Below, piece after piece: positions 35,310 to 42,710 of a stretch of DNA of 64,000 nt (position 1 is the stretch's first letter; every line of letters starts with the position of its first letter). The stretch spans positions 1 through 64,000 of the forward strand of contig NZ_JAAVSC010000004.1 of assembly GCF_012641095.1 (NCBI RefSeq), written 5' to 3'. The notes under the pieces were generated by a model that did no database searches, was not told the DNA's origin, and worked only from the letters and a program-made list of their open reading frames with translations. A program made the position numbers and the translations under genes. This stretch comes from Lactobacillus sp. HBUAS51381. GTDB lineage: Bacteria; Bacillota; Bacilli; Lactobacillales; Lactobacillaceae.

Positions 35310-35355
35310 ACGTGGGTCAAAAGGCGGTTGGCCGTCATTTGGCCCACGTTTTTTG
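35310..35355 (+). terminator. Intrinsic terminator
   Basis: ACGTGGG and CAAA pair with TTTG and CCCACGT, followed by T run. Confidence 0.75.
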
Positions 35356-35634
35356 TACTTTAACTAAGAGGTTGCAATCCTTAGCGCTTTAATTGTAGTG
35401 GTGTAGCGGGTCTGGAGCGGTTGTTCCCAGTCTTTTGATAATTCTCAAAAGTGGGGGCTTGACCATTTGCTTGTTGGGAGAAAATAAGAAGATCCATAAT
35501 GATTTAATTGGGTTGCTAATACATAGGGCGAGCGGTACGATGAAGACATAAATAGCCTTAAAGACGTTTAAGACAGGCTGGTAAGACAGTTTGGATAAAA
35601 TGGGGCTAAACATGAAATTGGATGGTAATGTCAC

Positions 35635-36060
35635 ATGATTAAAACGTATCTTAAAGGCTTATTTCCGTTTGCCTTAATCTTCTTTCTCCACAATCTCAAT
35701 ACCCAGAATGGCGACTGGTCGTTGGCCCTTTCGTGGTGGAATGTCTACCTTGTGGTGAGCTATCTGGTCTTCTTTCCGTTGCTTTACGGGCAGTTTTGGC
35801 GGCACGTTGACCAGTCAGCCGACAAGGGCAAGCAGTTAAATCAGCCCCGAAAGAACGCTGAGCAGGAATCCTTACGCATCGGGTCAAACTATGGTAATAC
35901 GGGCCATTTTGGGTTTGCCCGCATTGGAGAGGCCGATGGTGAAGAGAATACGATCGAACGCTGGGGAATGAGTCTGGTGGTTCGTCTGTTCTTAATTCTA
36001 GCGGGTCCCTTGGTTTGGATCTATCTGTGGTTGAAGCGGCAACGGAAATTAAAAAAATAG
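35635..36060 (+). CDS. Small membrane protein, unknown
   Basis: 141 residues with hydrophobic segments at about 8-24, 33-52 and 110-132; the middle is a charged loop. It begins MIKTYLKGLFPFALIFFL. Weak GGATGG ribosome binding site. No recognised domain. The 300 bp before it are AT-rich and contain no convincing gene. It ends just before the first of two duplicated terminator hairpins. Confidence 0.6.
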   Translation: MIKTYLKGLFPFALIFFLHNLNTQNGDWSLALSWWNVYLVVSYLVFFPLLYGQFWRHVDQSADKGKQLNQPRKNAEQESLRIGSNYGNTGHFGFARIGEADGEENTIERWGMSLVVRLFLILAGPLVWIYLWLKRQRKLKK

Positions 36061-36066
36061 ACGAAA

Positions 36067-36117
36067 CAAACACCCCCGTTCATCATGACTTGCGAGTAGT
36101 CTGTGAACGGGGGGGAG
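36067..36117. terminator. Terminator hairpin, duplicated copy 1
   Basis: CCCCCGTTCA/TGAACGGGGG with loop ATGACTTGCGAGTAG. Bases 36067-36099 match 36835-36867 in 32 of 33 positions. Confidence 0.75.
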
Positions 36118-36180
36118 GATGCGGCTTGGACACTATGCTTTTTTGAAATTGTAAACAAAATGCCGTAGTCTTTCAATAAA

Positions 36181-36216
36181 TGATGATGTCATTTGTATGT
36201 TATAATGATGTCATCA
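36181..36216 (+). promoter_or_regulatory. Toxin-antitoxin promoter and operator repeats
   Basis: TATAAT (36201-36206) lies between two copies of ATGATGTCAT (36183-36192 and 36206-36215), a layout expected for autorepression by antitoxin or antitoxin-toxin complex. Confidence 0.6.
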
Positions 36217-36232
36217 AGAAAGGGGAATAACT

Positions 36233-36520
36233 ATGGCAACGAGTGCAACAACTATTCGGCTTGATGATGAGCTTAAAGCTAAATTGACAAAAGAGTTAAG
36301 TGCTACGGGATTAAGTATTAATGCTTACTTTAACATGGCCGCAAGACAGTTAATCATTCAGAAGAAAATTCCATTCGAAGTTTTAACTGAACCAGACGAA
36401 CCGACAGAGAAAACCAGACGGGCTTTAGTCGCCGCTGAGGCCAAAGAGCTGGGAATCATTCCTGATAATGTCCCCGAATTTGCTCATGTAAAAGATCTAA
36501 AAGATTTTCTGGATAACTGA
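36233..36520 (+). CDS. RelB/DinJ family antitoxin
   Basis: 95 residues. N-terminal ribbon-helix-helix (TTIRLDDELKAKLTKEL then LGLSINAY-like) for operator binding and an acidic C-terminal tail for wrapping the toxin. AAAGGGG ribosome binding site. Its TGA overlaps the toxin ATG by one base. Together they form a type II module; the base composition is lower in GC than the neighbours, a sign of transfer. Confidence 0.9.
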   Translation: MATSATTIRLDDELKAKLTKELSATGLSINAYFNMAARQLIIQKKIPFEVLTEPDEPTEKTRRALVAAEAKELGIIPDNVPEFAHVKDLKDFLDN

Positions 36521-36831
36521 TGGTGTATAAACTTAAGCCGGAACCTCAATTTAAAGAAGACTATCGCAAGCTTAAACGGACAAGCCCTGAGTTAATCACT
36601 GATTTAATGCGAGCTTTAGAGCAACTGCAAATAAATGGCGTCGTTAATCAGGCGTATCAACCACACAGGCTTAAGAATCAGGGCGGTAATTATAATGGCA
36701 ACTATGAATTCCATTTATTAGACGGAAAAGTGGACATTCTGGTCATTTACATGCCCCATAAAACTAATCCCGTCATCCGCTTAGTTCGAATGGGTAGACA
36801 TGACGAATTGTTTCGCGGGAAGTTAAATTAA
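36520..36831 (+). CDS. YafQ/RelE-like mRNA interferase toxin
   Basis: 103 residues of the RelE/ParE fold: MVYKLKPEPQFKEDYRKLKR opening, YNGNYEFHLL with the catalytic-type His, and VIYMPHK and MGRHDELF ending, which is close to YafQ. Expected to cut ribosome-bound mRNA when the antitoxin is degraded. Directly coupled to the antitoxin gene. Confidence 0.88.
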   Translation: MVYKLKPEPQFKEDYRKLKRTSPELITDLMRALEQLQINGVVNQAYQPHRLKNQGGNYNGNYEFHLLDGKVDILVIYMPHKTNPVIRLVRMGRHDELFRGKLN

Positions 36832-36834
36832 AAT

Positions 36835-36885
36835 CAAACACCCCCGTTCATTATGACTTGCGAGTAGCCAATGAACGGGGGTGTT
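36835..36885. terminator. Terminator hairpin, duplicated copy 2
   Basis: AACACCCCCGTTCATT/AATGAACGGGGGTGTT, with the same loop as copy 1. It ends both the toxin gene and the convergent 36901-37206 gene. Confidence 0.8.
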
Positions 36886-36900
36886 AATTTTTGTAAACTG

Positions 36901-37206
36901 TTAGTGATTTAAGACGTCTGGAAAGCGGCCTTCCGCCGTAGCCGCGTGTTTGAACTGATCAACGAATTCGGCGGCAAAGTTAAAGTCGGGTTTAATCTGG
37001 ACAACCTGTTCGGCACATTGCTGCTTGGATAAGGGTTGTCGTTTAACCTGTTTTTCGGCCACAAAATCCATGATGGCCTGACTCTCTTGAGCCGAGAAGT
37101 CGAAGTTTAACAGTACCAGACTGATGCAGTCGAGGTGGGCTTGGTCGGCGAGGCGATTGAGCACGTCCAGTATCAGTGCGGACCGGTCAAAACTATTAGT
37201 TGTCAT
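36901..37206 (-). CDS. Hypothetical protein, 101 aa
   Basis: A soluble helical protein beginning MTTNSFDRSALILDVLNRL. No motif that I recognise. AAAGGA lies 11 bases before ATG 37206; the ATG at 37218 overlaps that site. It is 29 bases after the GNAT gene on the same strand and may share its transcript, as may the ABC operon ahead. Confidence 0.65.
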   Translation of the reverse strand: MTTNSFDRSALILDVLNRLADQAHLDCISLVLLNFDFSAQESQAIMDFVAEKQVKRQPLSKQQCAEQVVQIKPDFNFAAEFVDQFKHAATAEGRFPDVLNH

Positions 37207-37235
37207 AAGGCAATGCATCCTTTCTGCGTTTAAGG

Positions 37236-37667
37236 TTAAAAGTTCTTGTGCAGTACCACGACCGGCGCGCCGTCTTCGGCGAAGGGGCCGGCCGTGACAA
37301 CGTAGCCACAGCGCTCATAGAAGCCTTGCGCGCTGACCTCGCCGTGAATGGTACCGGTTCGGTAGCCGTGATGGCGGGCCCAGTTTTCGGCCGCCGTCAA
37401 TAGGCGACTGCCCAGACCCTGACCGCGCAAGTCCTGCCGGGTGCAAATCCGCCCGAAACGCATCACTTCGGGGGATTGAGGTTCCAGGCGCAACGTAGCC
37501 ACGGGGTGGGTGGCATCCTGATACAGGGTGACGTAGATCCGGTCAGCCGTATCGCGGTCGTCGAATTCAACGTCGCGAGGGATGCCACGTTCGGTGACAA
37601 AGATGGCTTGGCGCAGGGACAGAGCGGCGGCACGGTTAAACGGGGCGTTGGAAATCACGAGTTCCAT
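37236..37667 (-). CDS. GNAT family N-acetyltransferase
   Basis: 143 residues. Acetyl-CoA loop RICTRQDLRGQGLGSRLL (about 80-97) and closing GFYERCGYVVTA; resembles YjcF-type GNATs. ATG 37667 has GGAGG upstream and the start lies 11 bases after the stop of the ATPase gene, so it is probably the fourth gene of the TrpXYZ-like operon. Substrate unknown. Confidence 0.85.
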   Translation of the reverse strand: MELVISNAPFNRAAALSLRQAIFVTERGIPRDVEFDDRDTADRIYVTLYQDATHPVATLRLEPQSPEVMRFGRICTRQDLRGQGLGSRLLTAAENWARHHGYRTGTIHGEVSAQGFYERCGYVVTAGPFAEDGAPVVVLHKNF

Positions 37668-37677
37668 GGTGAGCCTC

Positions 37678-38448
37678 CTATTCAATCTCGGCAAAGAAAC
37701 TGTAGAGCTTCTCGGTCGTCAGGGCCTTCTTCTTAGCACCCGCCACATCGAAGGTCACCTTGCCATGATGCAGCACAATCAGGCGGTTCCCGTAGGTCAG
37801 GGCATCCTCCAAATGGTGGGTAATCATCAGGCAGGTCAACTGCTGTTCTTGAACCCGTTCGTTGGTCAGGTGCATGAGGTCTTGGCTGGTCTGTGGGTCA
37901 AGCGCAGCCGTGTGTTCATCCAGAAGGAGGATTTCAGGGCGTTTGAGGGTGGCCATCAGGAAACTCAAGGCCTGACGTTGCCCCCCGGAAAGGTTCCCGG
38001 TGGCCGTGGTCAGCCGCTCGTCCAGGCCGTTATGCATGGTGGCCGTGATTTCCTTGTAGCGGTCGAGTTGCTTGTTCAGGTGGCGTGGGGCCAGCGTTCG
38101 ACGTTGTCCGCGGCGTTCGGCCAATAAGAGGTTTTCGGCCACGTTCATCCGCGGCGCCGTCCCCAGCTTGGGATCCTGAAAGACCCGGGCGAGAAAACGC
38201 GTGCGTTTCTCCACGGATTCGTGGGAAATGTCCTTGCCGTTGAGGAGAATCTGCCCGCTGTCAATGCTGAGGTCGCCCCCAATAGCGTTGAACAGGGTGG
38301 ATTTTCCGGCCCCGTTAGACCCAAGTACCGTGATAAAATCACCGGCGTTGATGGTCAGATTCAAGTGGTCGAGAATCATAATCTCCTCGGGCGTGTTGCG
38401 GTTGACCTTAAGGACGACATTTTTTAATTCGAGTAATGGTTTAGTCAT
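37678..38448 (-). CDS. ABC transporter ATPase, TrpXYZ-type, operon 1
   Basis: 256 residues. Walker A GSNGAGKST (about 40), signature LSGGQRQALS and Walker B ILLLDEHTAALDP, where His after the Glu is characteristic of this ATPase group. It starts within the last bases of the permease gene (8 bp overlap). It energises uptake with the permease and binding protein. Its paralogue is at 44596. Confidence 0.9.
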   Translation of the reverse strand: MTKPLLELKNVVLKVNRNTPEEIMILDHLNLTINAGDFITVLGSNGAGKSTLFNAIGGDLSIDSGQILLNGKDISHESVEKRTRFLARVFQDPKLGTAPRMNVAENLLLAERRGQRRTLAPRHLNKQLDRYKEITATMHNGLDERLTTATGNLSGGQRQALSFLMATLKRPEILLLDEHTAALDPQTSQDLMHLTNERVQEQQLTCLMITHHLEDALTYGNRLIVLHHGKVTFDVAGAKKKALTTEKLYSFFAEIE

Positions 38449-39340
38449 TGGTATCCAACCCCCGTTTCAAAATGTGCTTGAAGTTCAGCGTCTTCTTGAA
38501 GACCGGCAACATCATGCAGAGTGCCAGGATGATCGATGACAACAGGTTGAGGTCGTTGGCGCTGAAACCCAACTTGAGGACAATCAAGAGGACGAAACGG
38601 TAGAGAATACTCCCCAGGGTGACGGCTACGAGGCGCTGATTCAACGTTAAATCCCCGAAGGCCACTTCGCCGATGATGATGGAGGCCAGGGCGATCACGA
38701 TGATCCCAATCCCCATGTTGACGTCGGCGTACCCGTTATTTTGCGCCACCAGAGCGCCGCCAAAGGCAATCAGACCGTTGGAAACCATCAGGCCCATAAT
38801 CTTCATGTTATCGGTGTTAATGCCCAGTGAGCGGGCCATCGTCTGGTTGTCACCGGTGGCGATGAACCCTTGCCCCAGTTGCGTTTGTAGGAAGTAAATC
38901 ACGAGTCCCGTAATCACGACCATGACCAGTGTCCCCAGAAAGACGCTGTCAAAATATTGTGGTAATGATGCGAGAAAATGGTTCTTAAATAACGTGGATT
39001 TTCCCAACAGTGACACGTTGGCGCGGCCCATGATCCGCAGGTTAACGGAGTAGCAAGCGGTCATGACCAGGATACCGGCCAACAGGATGGGGATGTGTCC
39101 CTTGGTGTAGAGCAGGCCAGTAATCAGGCCGGCGATGGCGCCGATTGCGAAGGCCAGTAGCGTGGCCAGCATGGGGTTCATCCCGTTACTAATGGCAGCC
39201 ACGGCGGTCGCGGCCCCGAGAGGAAAGGTGCCTTCAACGGTCATGTCGGCAAAATCTAGAATTCTAAAGGTGAGGAATAACCCAACACCCAGGACGGCCC
39301 AGAGCAGGCCTTGTCCAATTGCGGATACAAATAAACTCAT
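38441..39340 (-). CDS. ABC transporter permease, TrpXYZ-type, operon 1
   Basis: 299 residues with eight to nine membrane segments, branched-chain-type permease fold; opening MSLFVSAIGQGLLWAVLGVGLFLTF is shared with the paralogue at 43698, as are DFADMTVEGTFPLGAA and NNGYADVNMGIG. Its ATG at 39340 overlaps the stop of the binding protein gene by one base. Confidence 0.9.
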   Translation of the reverse strand: MSLFVSAIGQGLLWAVLGVGLFLTFRILDFADMTVEGTFPLGAATAVAAISNGMNPMLATLLAFAIGAIAGLITGLLYTKGHIPILLAGILVMTACYSVNLRIMGRANVSLLGKSTLFKNHFLASLPQYFDSVFLGTLVMVVITGLVIYFLQTQLGQGFIATGDNQTMARSLGINTDNMKIMGLMVSNGLIAFGGALVAQNNGYADVNMGIGIIVIALASIIIGEVAFGDLTLNQRLVAVTLGSILYRFVLLIVLKLGFSANDLNLLSSIILALCMMLPVFKKTLNFKHILKRGLDTND

Positions 39341-40335
39341 TAGCGGTAAACCTCCCCATGTTGTTTGGCTTCTTTAACGACCGAGGCGGGTAAGGTAATC
39401 CCGAGCTTCTGAGCCGTCTTCAAATTAATGGTCATTTCACCTTTGCGGACGAAGTGGATCGGCGTGTCGGCGGGCTTCTTACCCTTCAGAATCGCGGCGG
39501 TCATCTTCCCGGTCGTCACGCCCAGTTTGTATTGGTTGATGCTGAGCGTTGCCAAGCCCCCAGCCTTCACCATGGTATCGACAGCGGGGAAGACCGGCAC
39601 CTTCTTGGCCGTTGCGGTGGCGACCAGCGTTTGCATGGCACTGGCAACGGTGTTATCGGTTGGCACGTAAATGGCATCGACTTGGCTGACCATCTGTTGA
39701 CTGACCTGGTTTAAGTCGTTGGTGTTGGCGATGGAGTAGCCCTTGAGCCGGACGTGTTCTTTTTTACACAGCGCCGCGAATTGGTGATACTGCGCGGTGG
39801 CCGAGTCATCGGACGAGGTGTAAATAATCCCCAGCGTCTTCATATCGGGCATGATCTTTTGAATAAGCTTGAGCTGCGATGCCAGTGGCGCTTGGTCGGA
39901 AACCCCGGTGACGTTATTGCCGGGATGGGCGTTGCTCTTGACCAGGTGGGCGCCCTTGGGATCGGTGATGGCGCCTAGGACAACCGGCGTCGTCGAGCTA
40001 GCATTGGCTAAGGCCTGAGCGGCGGGCGTGGCAATCCCAATCATGGCGTCGGCGTCTTCGTTGACGAAGCGCGCGCTCATGGTCTTCAGATTACTCTGGT
40101 CGTTCTCGGCGTTTTGAAAATCAATCTTGACGTTCTTTCCCACGTGATAGCCCTCTTCGGCCAATCCGTGGATAATGCCCTTGTGAATCGCATCCAGTGC
40201 CGGGTGGGAGAGTAGTTGTAGAATCCCCACGGTCGGCACAGCCTTGGTCTTCGCGGCTTCCTGGTGGCTTTCCTTGACGAAGGCAAAGCCAAGAAAGACC
40301 ACCAGAATGGCGATGAGTCCGTACAATCTTTTCAT
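39340..40335 (-). CDS. ABC transporter substrate-binding protein, TrpX-type, operon 1
   Basis: 331 residues. N-terminal hydrophobic helix (about 5-20) without a lipobox Cys, so it is likely a signal anchor. The rest is a periplasmic-binding-protein-like fold (COG2984 type): VGILQLLSHPALD, GIATPAAQALAN, YVPTDNTVASAM. Similar systems in Firmicutes (TrpXYZ) are predicted tryptophan or aromatic amino-acid importers from their T-box control. Here the leader encodes a peptide with a Trp codon, which fits. GAGG precedes ATG 40335. Confidence 0.88.
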   Translation of the reverse strand: MKRLYGLIAILVVFLGFAFVKESHQEAAKTKAVPTVGILQLLSHPALDAIHKGIIHGLAEEGYHVGKNVKIDFQNAENDQSNLKTMSARFVNEDADAMIGIATPAAQALANASSTTPVVLGAITDPKGAHLVKSNAHPGNNVTGVSDQAPLASQLKLIQKIMPDMKTLGIIYTSSDDSATAQYHQFAALCKKEHVRLKGYSIANTNDLNQVSQQMVSQVDAIYVPTDNTVASAMQTLVATATAKKVPVFPAVDTMVKAGGLATLSINQYKLGVTTGKMTAAILKGKKPADTPIHFVRKGEMTINLKTAQKLGITLPASVVKEAKQHGEVYR

Positions 40336-40432
40336 GGTACAATCAACCTCAATTCTCTAAGTGTTTGGGTTCTAGGTGACGGGTTATATGTAGATCCTTG
40401 TTTTTTACTACTGCATAGTGGAAACGTGTTTC

Positions 40433-40529
40433 ATCAGGCAGGCCCCTGCGCTTAACGTCAAGAAGGCCAAAAGCCAGGACTAGGCTTTTGGCCTTCTTGA
40501 CGTTAATGCTCGGAACCTAACCGCCTGAT
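40433..40529 (-). ncRNA. Conserved leader hairpin element, operon 1
   Basis: On the minus strand the outer stem ATCAGGC/GCCTGAT encloses GAGCATTAACG and, on the other side, GTTAAGCGCAGGG. The same two blocks occur in the operon 2 leader at 42263-42354. The apical stem (TCAAGAAGGCCAAAAGCC with GGCTTTTGGCCTTCTTGA) is perfect but unrelated in sequence to that of operon 2. It is transcribed sense to the genes, beyond the attenuator terminators. No known motif matched from memory. Confidence 0.6.
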
Positions 40530-40544
40530 TCCAAACTCTTAAAC

Positions 40545-40627
40545 AAAAAGAGCACCCAGTCAGTCCGGCTGGGTGCCCAAGAAAAAGGCCCGCAATACCG
40601 GATAGAAGACATCCGTGCGGGCTATTG
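40545..40627 (-). terminator. Tandem leader terminators, operon 1
   Basis: Minus strand: hairpin GCCCGCA...GGAT/ATCC...TGCGGGC then TTTTT (40581-40627), followed by GCACCCAG/CTGGGTGC then TCTTTTT (40545-40578). Both lie after the leader peptide and before the genes, as attenuators. Confidence 0.75.
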
Positions 40628-40790
40628 CATCAGAAAGTTAGCCGGCGCAGATGCGAAAATCGCTCTGGGAGCTCAAGTCGCATCTACAGCGATGACGACT
40701 TGATTACCGGCTTTGCCAACGTCCATTAAGTTGAATACCAGACAGTTGCATCTAACTTTCCTTCCTTCCGTTTTCGAATAATTTTAGTGT
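40628..40790 (-). promoter_or_regulatory. Attenuator leader with alternative hairpins, operon 1
   Basis: The transcript begins just after the promoter. CAAGTCG (with CATC) pairs with GATGCGACTTG (40670-40700), and the same GATGCGA can instead pair with TCGCATC (about 40650). AAAGTTAG just before the leader start codon pairs with CTAACTTT after the second hairpin. Exclusive pairing of this kind followed by a terminator fits translation-controlled attenuation. Confidence 0.6.
40704..40751 (-). CDS. Leader peptide with Trp codon, 15 aa
   Basis: MQLSGIQLNGRWQSR, stop TAA. ATG 40751 has AAGGAAGGAAAG just upstream. The single Trp codon is the fourth from the end, where ribosome stalling would free the first hairpin arm. 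Only one Trp weakens the case compared with classical leaders. Confidence 0.55.
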   Translation of the reverse strand: MQLSGIQLNGRWQSR

Positions 40791-40814
40791 ACGGCATTGC
40801 TGAAAAAGCGTCAA
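40786..40814 (-). promoter_or_regulatory. Promoter of TrpXYZ-type operon 1
   Basis: TTGACG (40809-40814), 17-base spacer, TACACT (40786-40791) on the minus strand. Confidence 0.75.
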
Positions 40815-41028
40815 CCTTATTTTCATTTTTTTCGCACCGAAAACGGTGTCTTTCTTCGAGAAGTGCGGGGTGATCGGGATTTTCAGACCGTTGATTGACC
40901 GCCGCTGGTAATTCTTTGGTGACTCGTGAAGGTCTTTGGTATACTGTAGGGTAATTAAGTGAAGCGCGGTGGTTATCGAACGATAGTCATCAGTGAGACG
41001 TGACCTTCAAGGAGGCGGCCTGAAAAAG

Positions 41029-41919
41029 ATGAAAATTGCAGTGATGACGGATACCTCAGCGGGCATTGATTTTGTCGAAGCCGAGCAGCGTCAGATTACC
41101 TTATTACCAGCGCCGATAATGTTTGGTAATCGTCAGTACCATGAATACCAAGACCTATCGACGGCGGACTATTATCGGTTGATGCGGTTGGCCAAGACCA
41201 AAAAAGTGGTGCCGACCGCGCCCCAACTTTCGATGAAGACGATTCAGGCGGCGTGCGATGAGTTGGTCAAGCAGGGGTATACCGACGTTATCATCATTGG
41301 TCCGTCGCTAGGTATTTCTGGTTTTGTGAATACCCTGGCGGCCTTTGCCGAAAGTATTAAAACCATCCATGTGTGGCCGTGGGATTCCCGGGGCATCTTG
41401 ACGGTGATGGGCGATCAGGTTCGTCTGGCTGCCGCGTTGGTGAAACAAGGCGCTACCGTTCAGGCGGTCTTTGATCAGCTGACGTTGTTGCGACAAACCA
41501 TCCACAGTATTTTTGTGGTGGATTCCATCAAGCCACTGTTGCGGACGGGGGAGGTCAATCCCAGTCGCGGACCGGGGAGCACGCCGCTGCATGCGGGAAA
41601 GCCAATTTTAGCTTTTGATTCATCCGGTAAGATGCGGTACGCCGGGAGCACCTTGCGATGGCGGGGGGCTCGGGGCGACTTTCTCGACGACTTGGCGCAG
41701 GATCTCACCGCCACGGTCCCTGTTAGGGCCACGATCCTCAACGCCGACCAGCCGGAGGCCACGCAACGCTGGTTAGCCGCGGCTCAGGAGCGGTTCCCGA
41801 CGGTGAAATTTGACGTGGCGCTGATTGGTCCGAGTTTTGGCGTCCACGTTGGCGATGGCGCCATGGGGATGGCGTGGTCCCAGGACTTTCGGAGCTTAAC
41901 CGTTGATGATGAGAGATAG
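41029..41919 (+). CDS. DegV family fatty-acid-binding protein
   Basis: 296 residues. Opening MKIAVMTDTSAGI with the DegV strand-loop, GPSLGISGF motif (about 94) and ESIKTIHVWPWDSRG, all usual. DegV/FakB proteins bind a fatty acid and hand it to the kinase FakA; whether this member does so is inferred from family. ATG 41029 is 13 bases after GGAGG. It lies between the two divergent ABC operons. Confidence 0.88.
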   Translation: MKIAVMTDTSAGIDFVEAEQRQITLLPAPIMFGNRQYHEYQDLSTADYYRLMRLAKTKKVVPTAPQLSMKTIQAACDELVKQGYTDVIIIGPSLGISGFVNTLAAFAESIKTIHVWPWDSRGILTVMGDQVRLAAALVKQGATVQAVFDQLTLLRQTIHSIFVVDSIKPLLRTGEVNPSRGPGSTPLHAGKPILAFDSSGKMRYAGSTLRWRGARGDFLDDLAQDLTATVPVRATILNADQPEATQRWLAAAQERFPTVKFDVALIGPSFGVHVGDGAMGMAWSQDFRSLTVDDER

Positions 41920-41934
41920 ATTAGAAAATTAGGG

Positions 41935-41963
41935 TTGACACGACTATTCTTTAATGGTTTACT
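41935..41963 (+). promoter_or_regulatory. Promoter of TrpXYZ-type operon 2
   Basis: TTGACA (41935-41940), 17-base spacer, TTTACT (41958-41963). Confidence 0.75.
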
Positions 41964-42000
41964 AGTACTTGTAAATTGATAAATGAAAGGAACTTCACTC

Positions 42001-42063
42001 ATGAAGCAAAATAACCTCACTCATTTGAATAGCCAATTTGCCTTTAGCTTTTTCTTTAGATAG
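42001..42063 (+). CDS. Phe-rich leader peptide, 20 aa
   Basis: MKQNNLTHLNSQFAFSFFFR, stop TAG. ATG 42001 has AAAGGAA eight bases upstream. Five Phe codons fall in its last eight codons, next to the first arm of the attenuator. This is the classical form of a phenylalanine-sensing leader. Confidence 0.75.
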   Translation: MKQNNLTHLNSQFAFSFFFR

Positions 42064-42246
42064 CGTTTGTATTCACCTCGTTGGATACGAACGCGCCGCA
42101 CAACTGCGTTTGTATCTATCGAATAGCTAAAGTTTTTCAACATGACTTAAGCGCCAGATAGATACGGGTACAATCTATCTGGAGAAATATTATCGGGCCC
42201 GATAACACCAGGTAGATTCTACTTAGAATCTGTCTGGTGTTTTTTT
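42063..42246 (+). promoter_or_regulatory. Multi-segment attenuator, operon 2
   Basis: GCGTTTGTAT (42063) and GCGTTTGTATC (42106) are repeats that compete for GATACGAACGC (42084). Further on CCAGATAGAT (42154), ATCTATCTGG (42173), CCAGGTAGAT (42208) and ATCTGTCTGG (42228) can pair 1-2 plus 3-4, making the terminator followed by seven T (42240-42246), or 2-3, which breaks it. The first arm overlaps the leader stop codon. Confidence 0.75.
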
Positions 42247-42262
42247 GTTTAGAGCGTGAAGG

Positions 42263-42354
42263 CGGGCGGTAGGTCCTGAGCATTAACGTAGCTAAGTGCC
42301 CGCTCGGTGGAACCGAGCCGGTGCTTAGCTGGGTTAAGCGCAGGGACCTGCCCG
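42263..42354 (+). ncRNA. Conserved leader hairpin element, operon 2
   Basis: Outer stem CGGGC/GCCCG, inner blocks GAGCATTAACG and GTTAAGCGCAGGG identical with operon 1, and a different apical stem (TAGCTAAGTGCCCGCTCGGT, loop GGA, ACCGAGCCGGTGCTTAGCTG). It starts soon after the terminator U-tract, as in operon 1. Confidence 0.65.
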
Positions 42355-42710
42355 ACTGAACGCGTTTCGAAAGCCGCAAGTTTCCGAGCATCCCCAGCGA
42401 TCGCCAAGTCTTAGCGATAAGCAAAGGCGTAGCTGCGAGGCTCACAGCCCATTAGAACTGATCCGGAGCAGTTCTACAGGAATTTCGTAATCCCGACTCA
42501 GCGGACGCGCTGAATCGACGAAATGGCTAAACTTGTGGGTCCTAAACAAGCGTCACGTTGAATCAATCTGTGGGCAGGCTTGCCCGTATGTCGGGTAAGT
42601 CGCACGACGCATTTATCAAAAAACCAAACGTTTTCAGCAAGTCGCTTCACTTACAAATCGCGTCAACAAATTCGGTCCCCGCGACCGATCAAACTCTGGA
42701 GGCATTCATT
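42355..42710 (+). other. Long structured 5' leader before the binding protein gene
   Basis: 356 bases with local hairpins, for example GAACTG/CAGTTC near 42456 and ATTTCGT/ACGAAAT near 42482-42525. No gene, known riboswitch or second promoter was identified. The bases right after the hairpin (TGAACGCGTTTC) resemble those in operon 1 (TGAAACACGTTTC). Confidence 0.45.

Noticed and set aside
35389-35634. 81-codon minus-strand frame with hydrophobic stretches
   Set aside because: No ribosome binding site, AT-rich intergenic context, overlaps the promoter region of the 35635 gene, no recognised similarity. Kept only as a remote possibility.
40628-40760. Possible lysine, SAM or other known riboswitch in the operon 1 leader
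   Set aside because: Checked for lysine, SAM, FMN, THF, Mg and T-box signatures; none is present. A leader peptide with alternative hairpins explains the region better.
42296-42320. GGTGGAACCG resembling a T-box in the operon 2 leader
   Set aside because: It forms the loop and arms of the perfect hairpin GCTCGGT/ACCGAGC and has no stem I or terminator in the right order.
42137-42445. Minus-strand 102-codon frame in the operon 2 leader
   Set aside because: Lies over paired leader hairpins, no ribosome binding site; composition comes from the structure.
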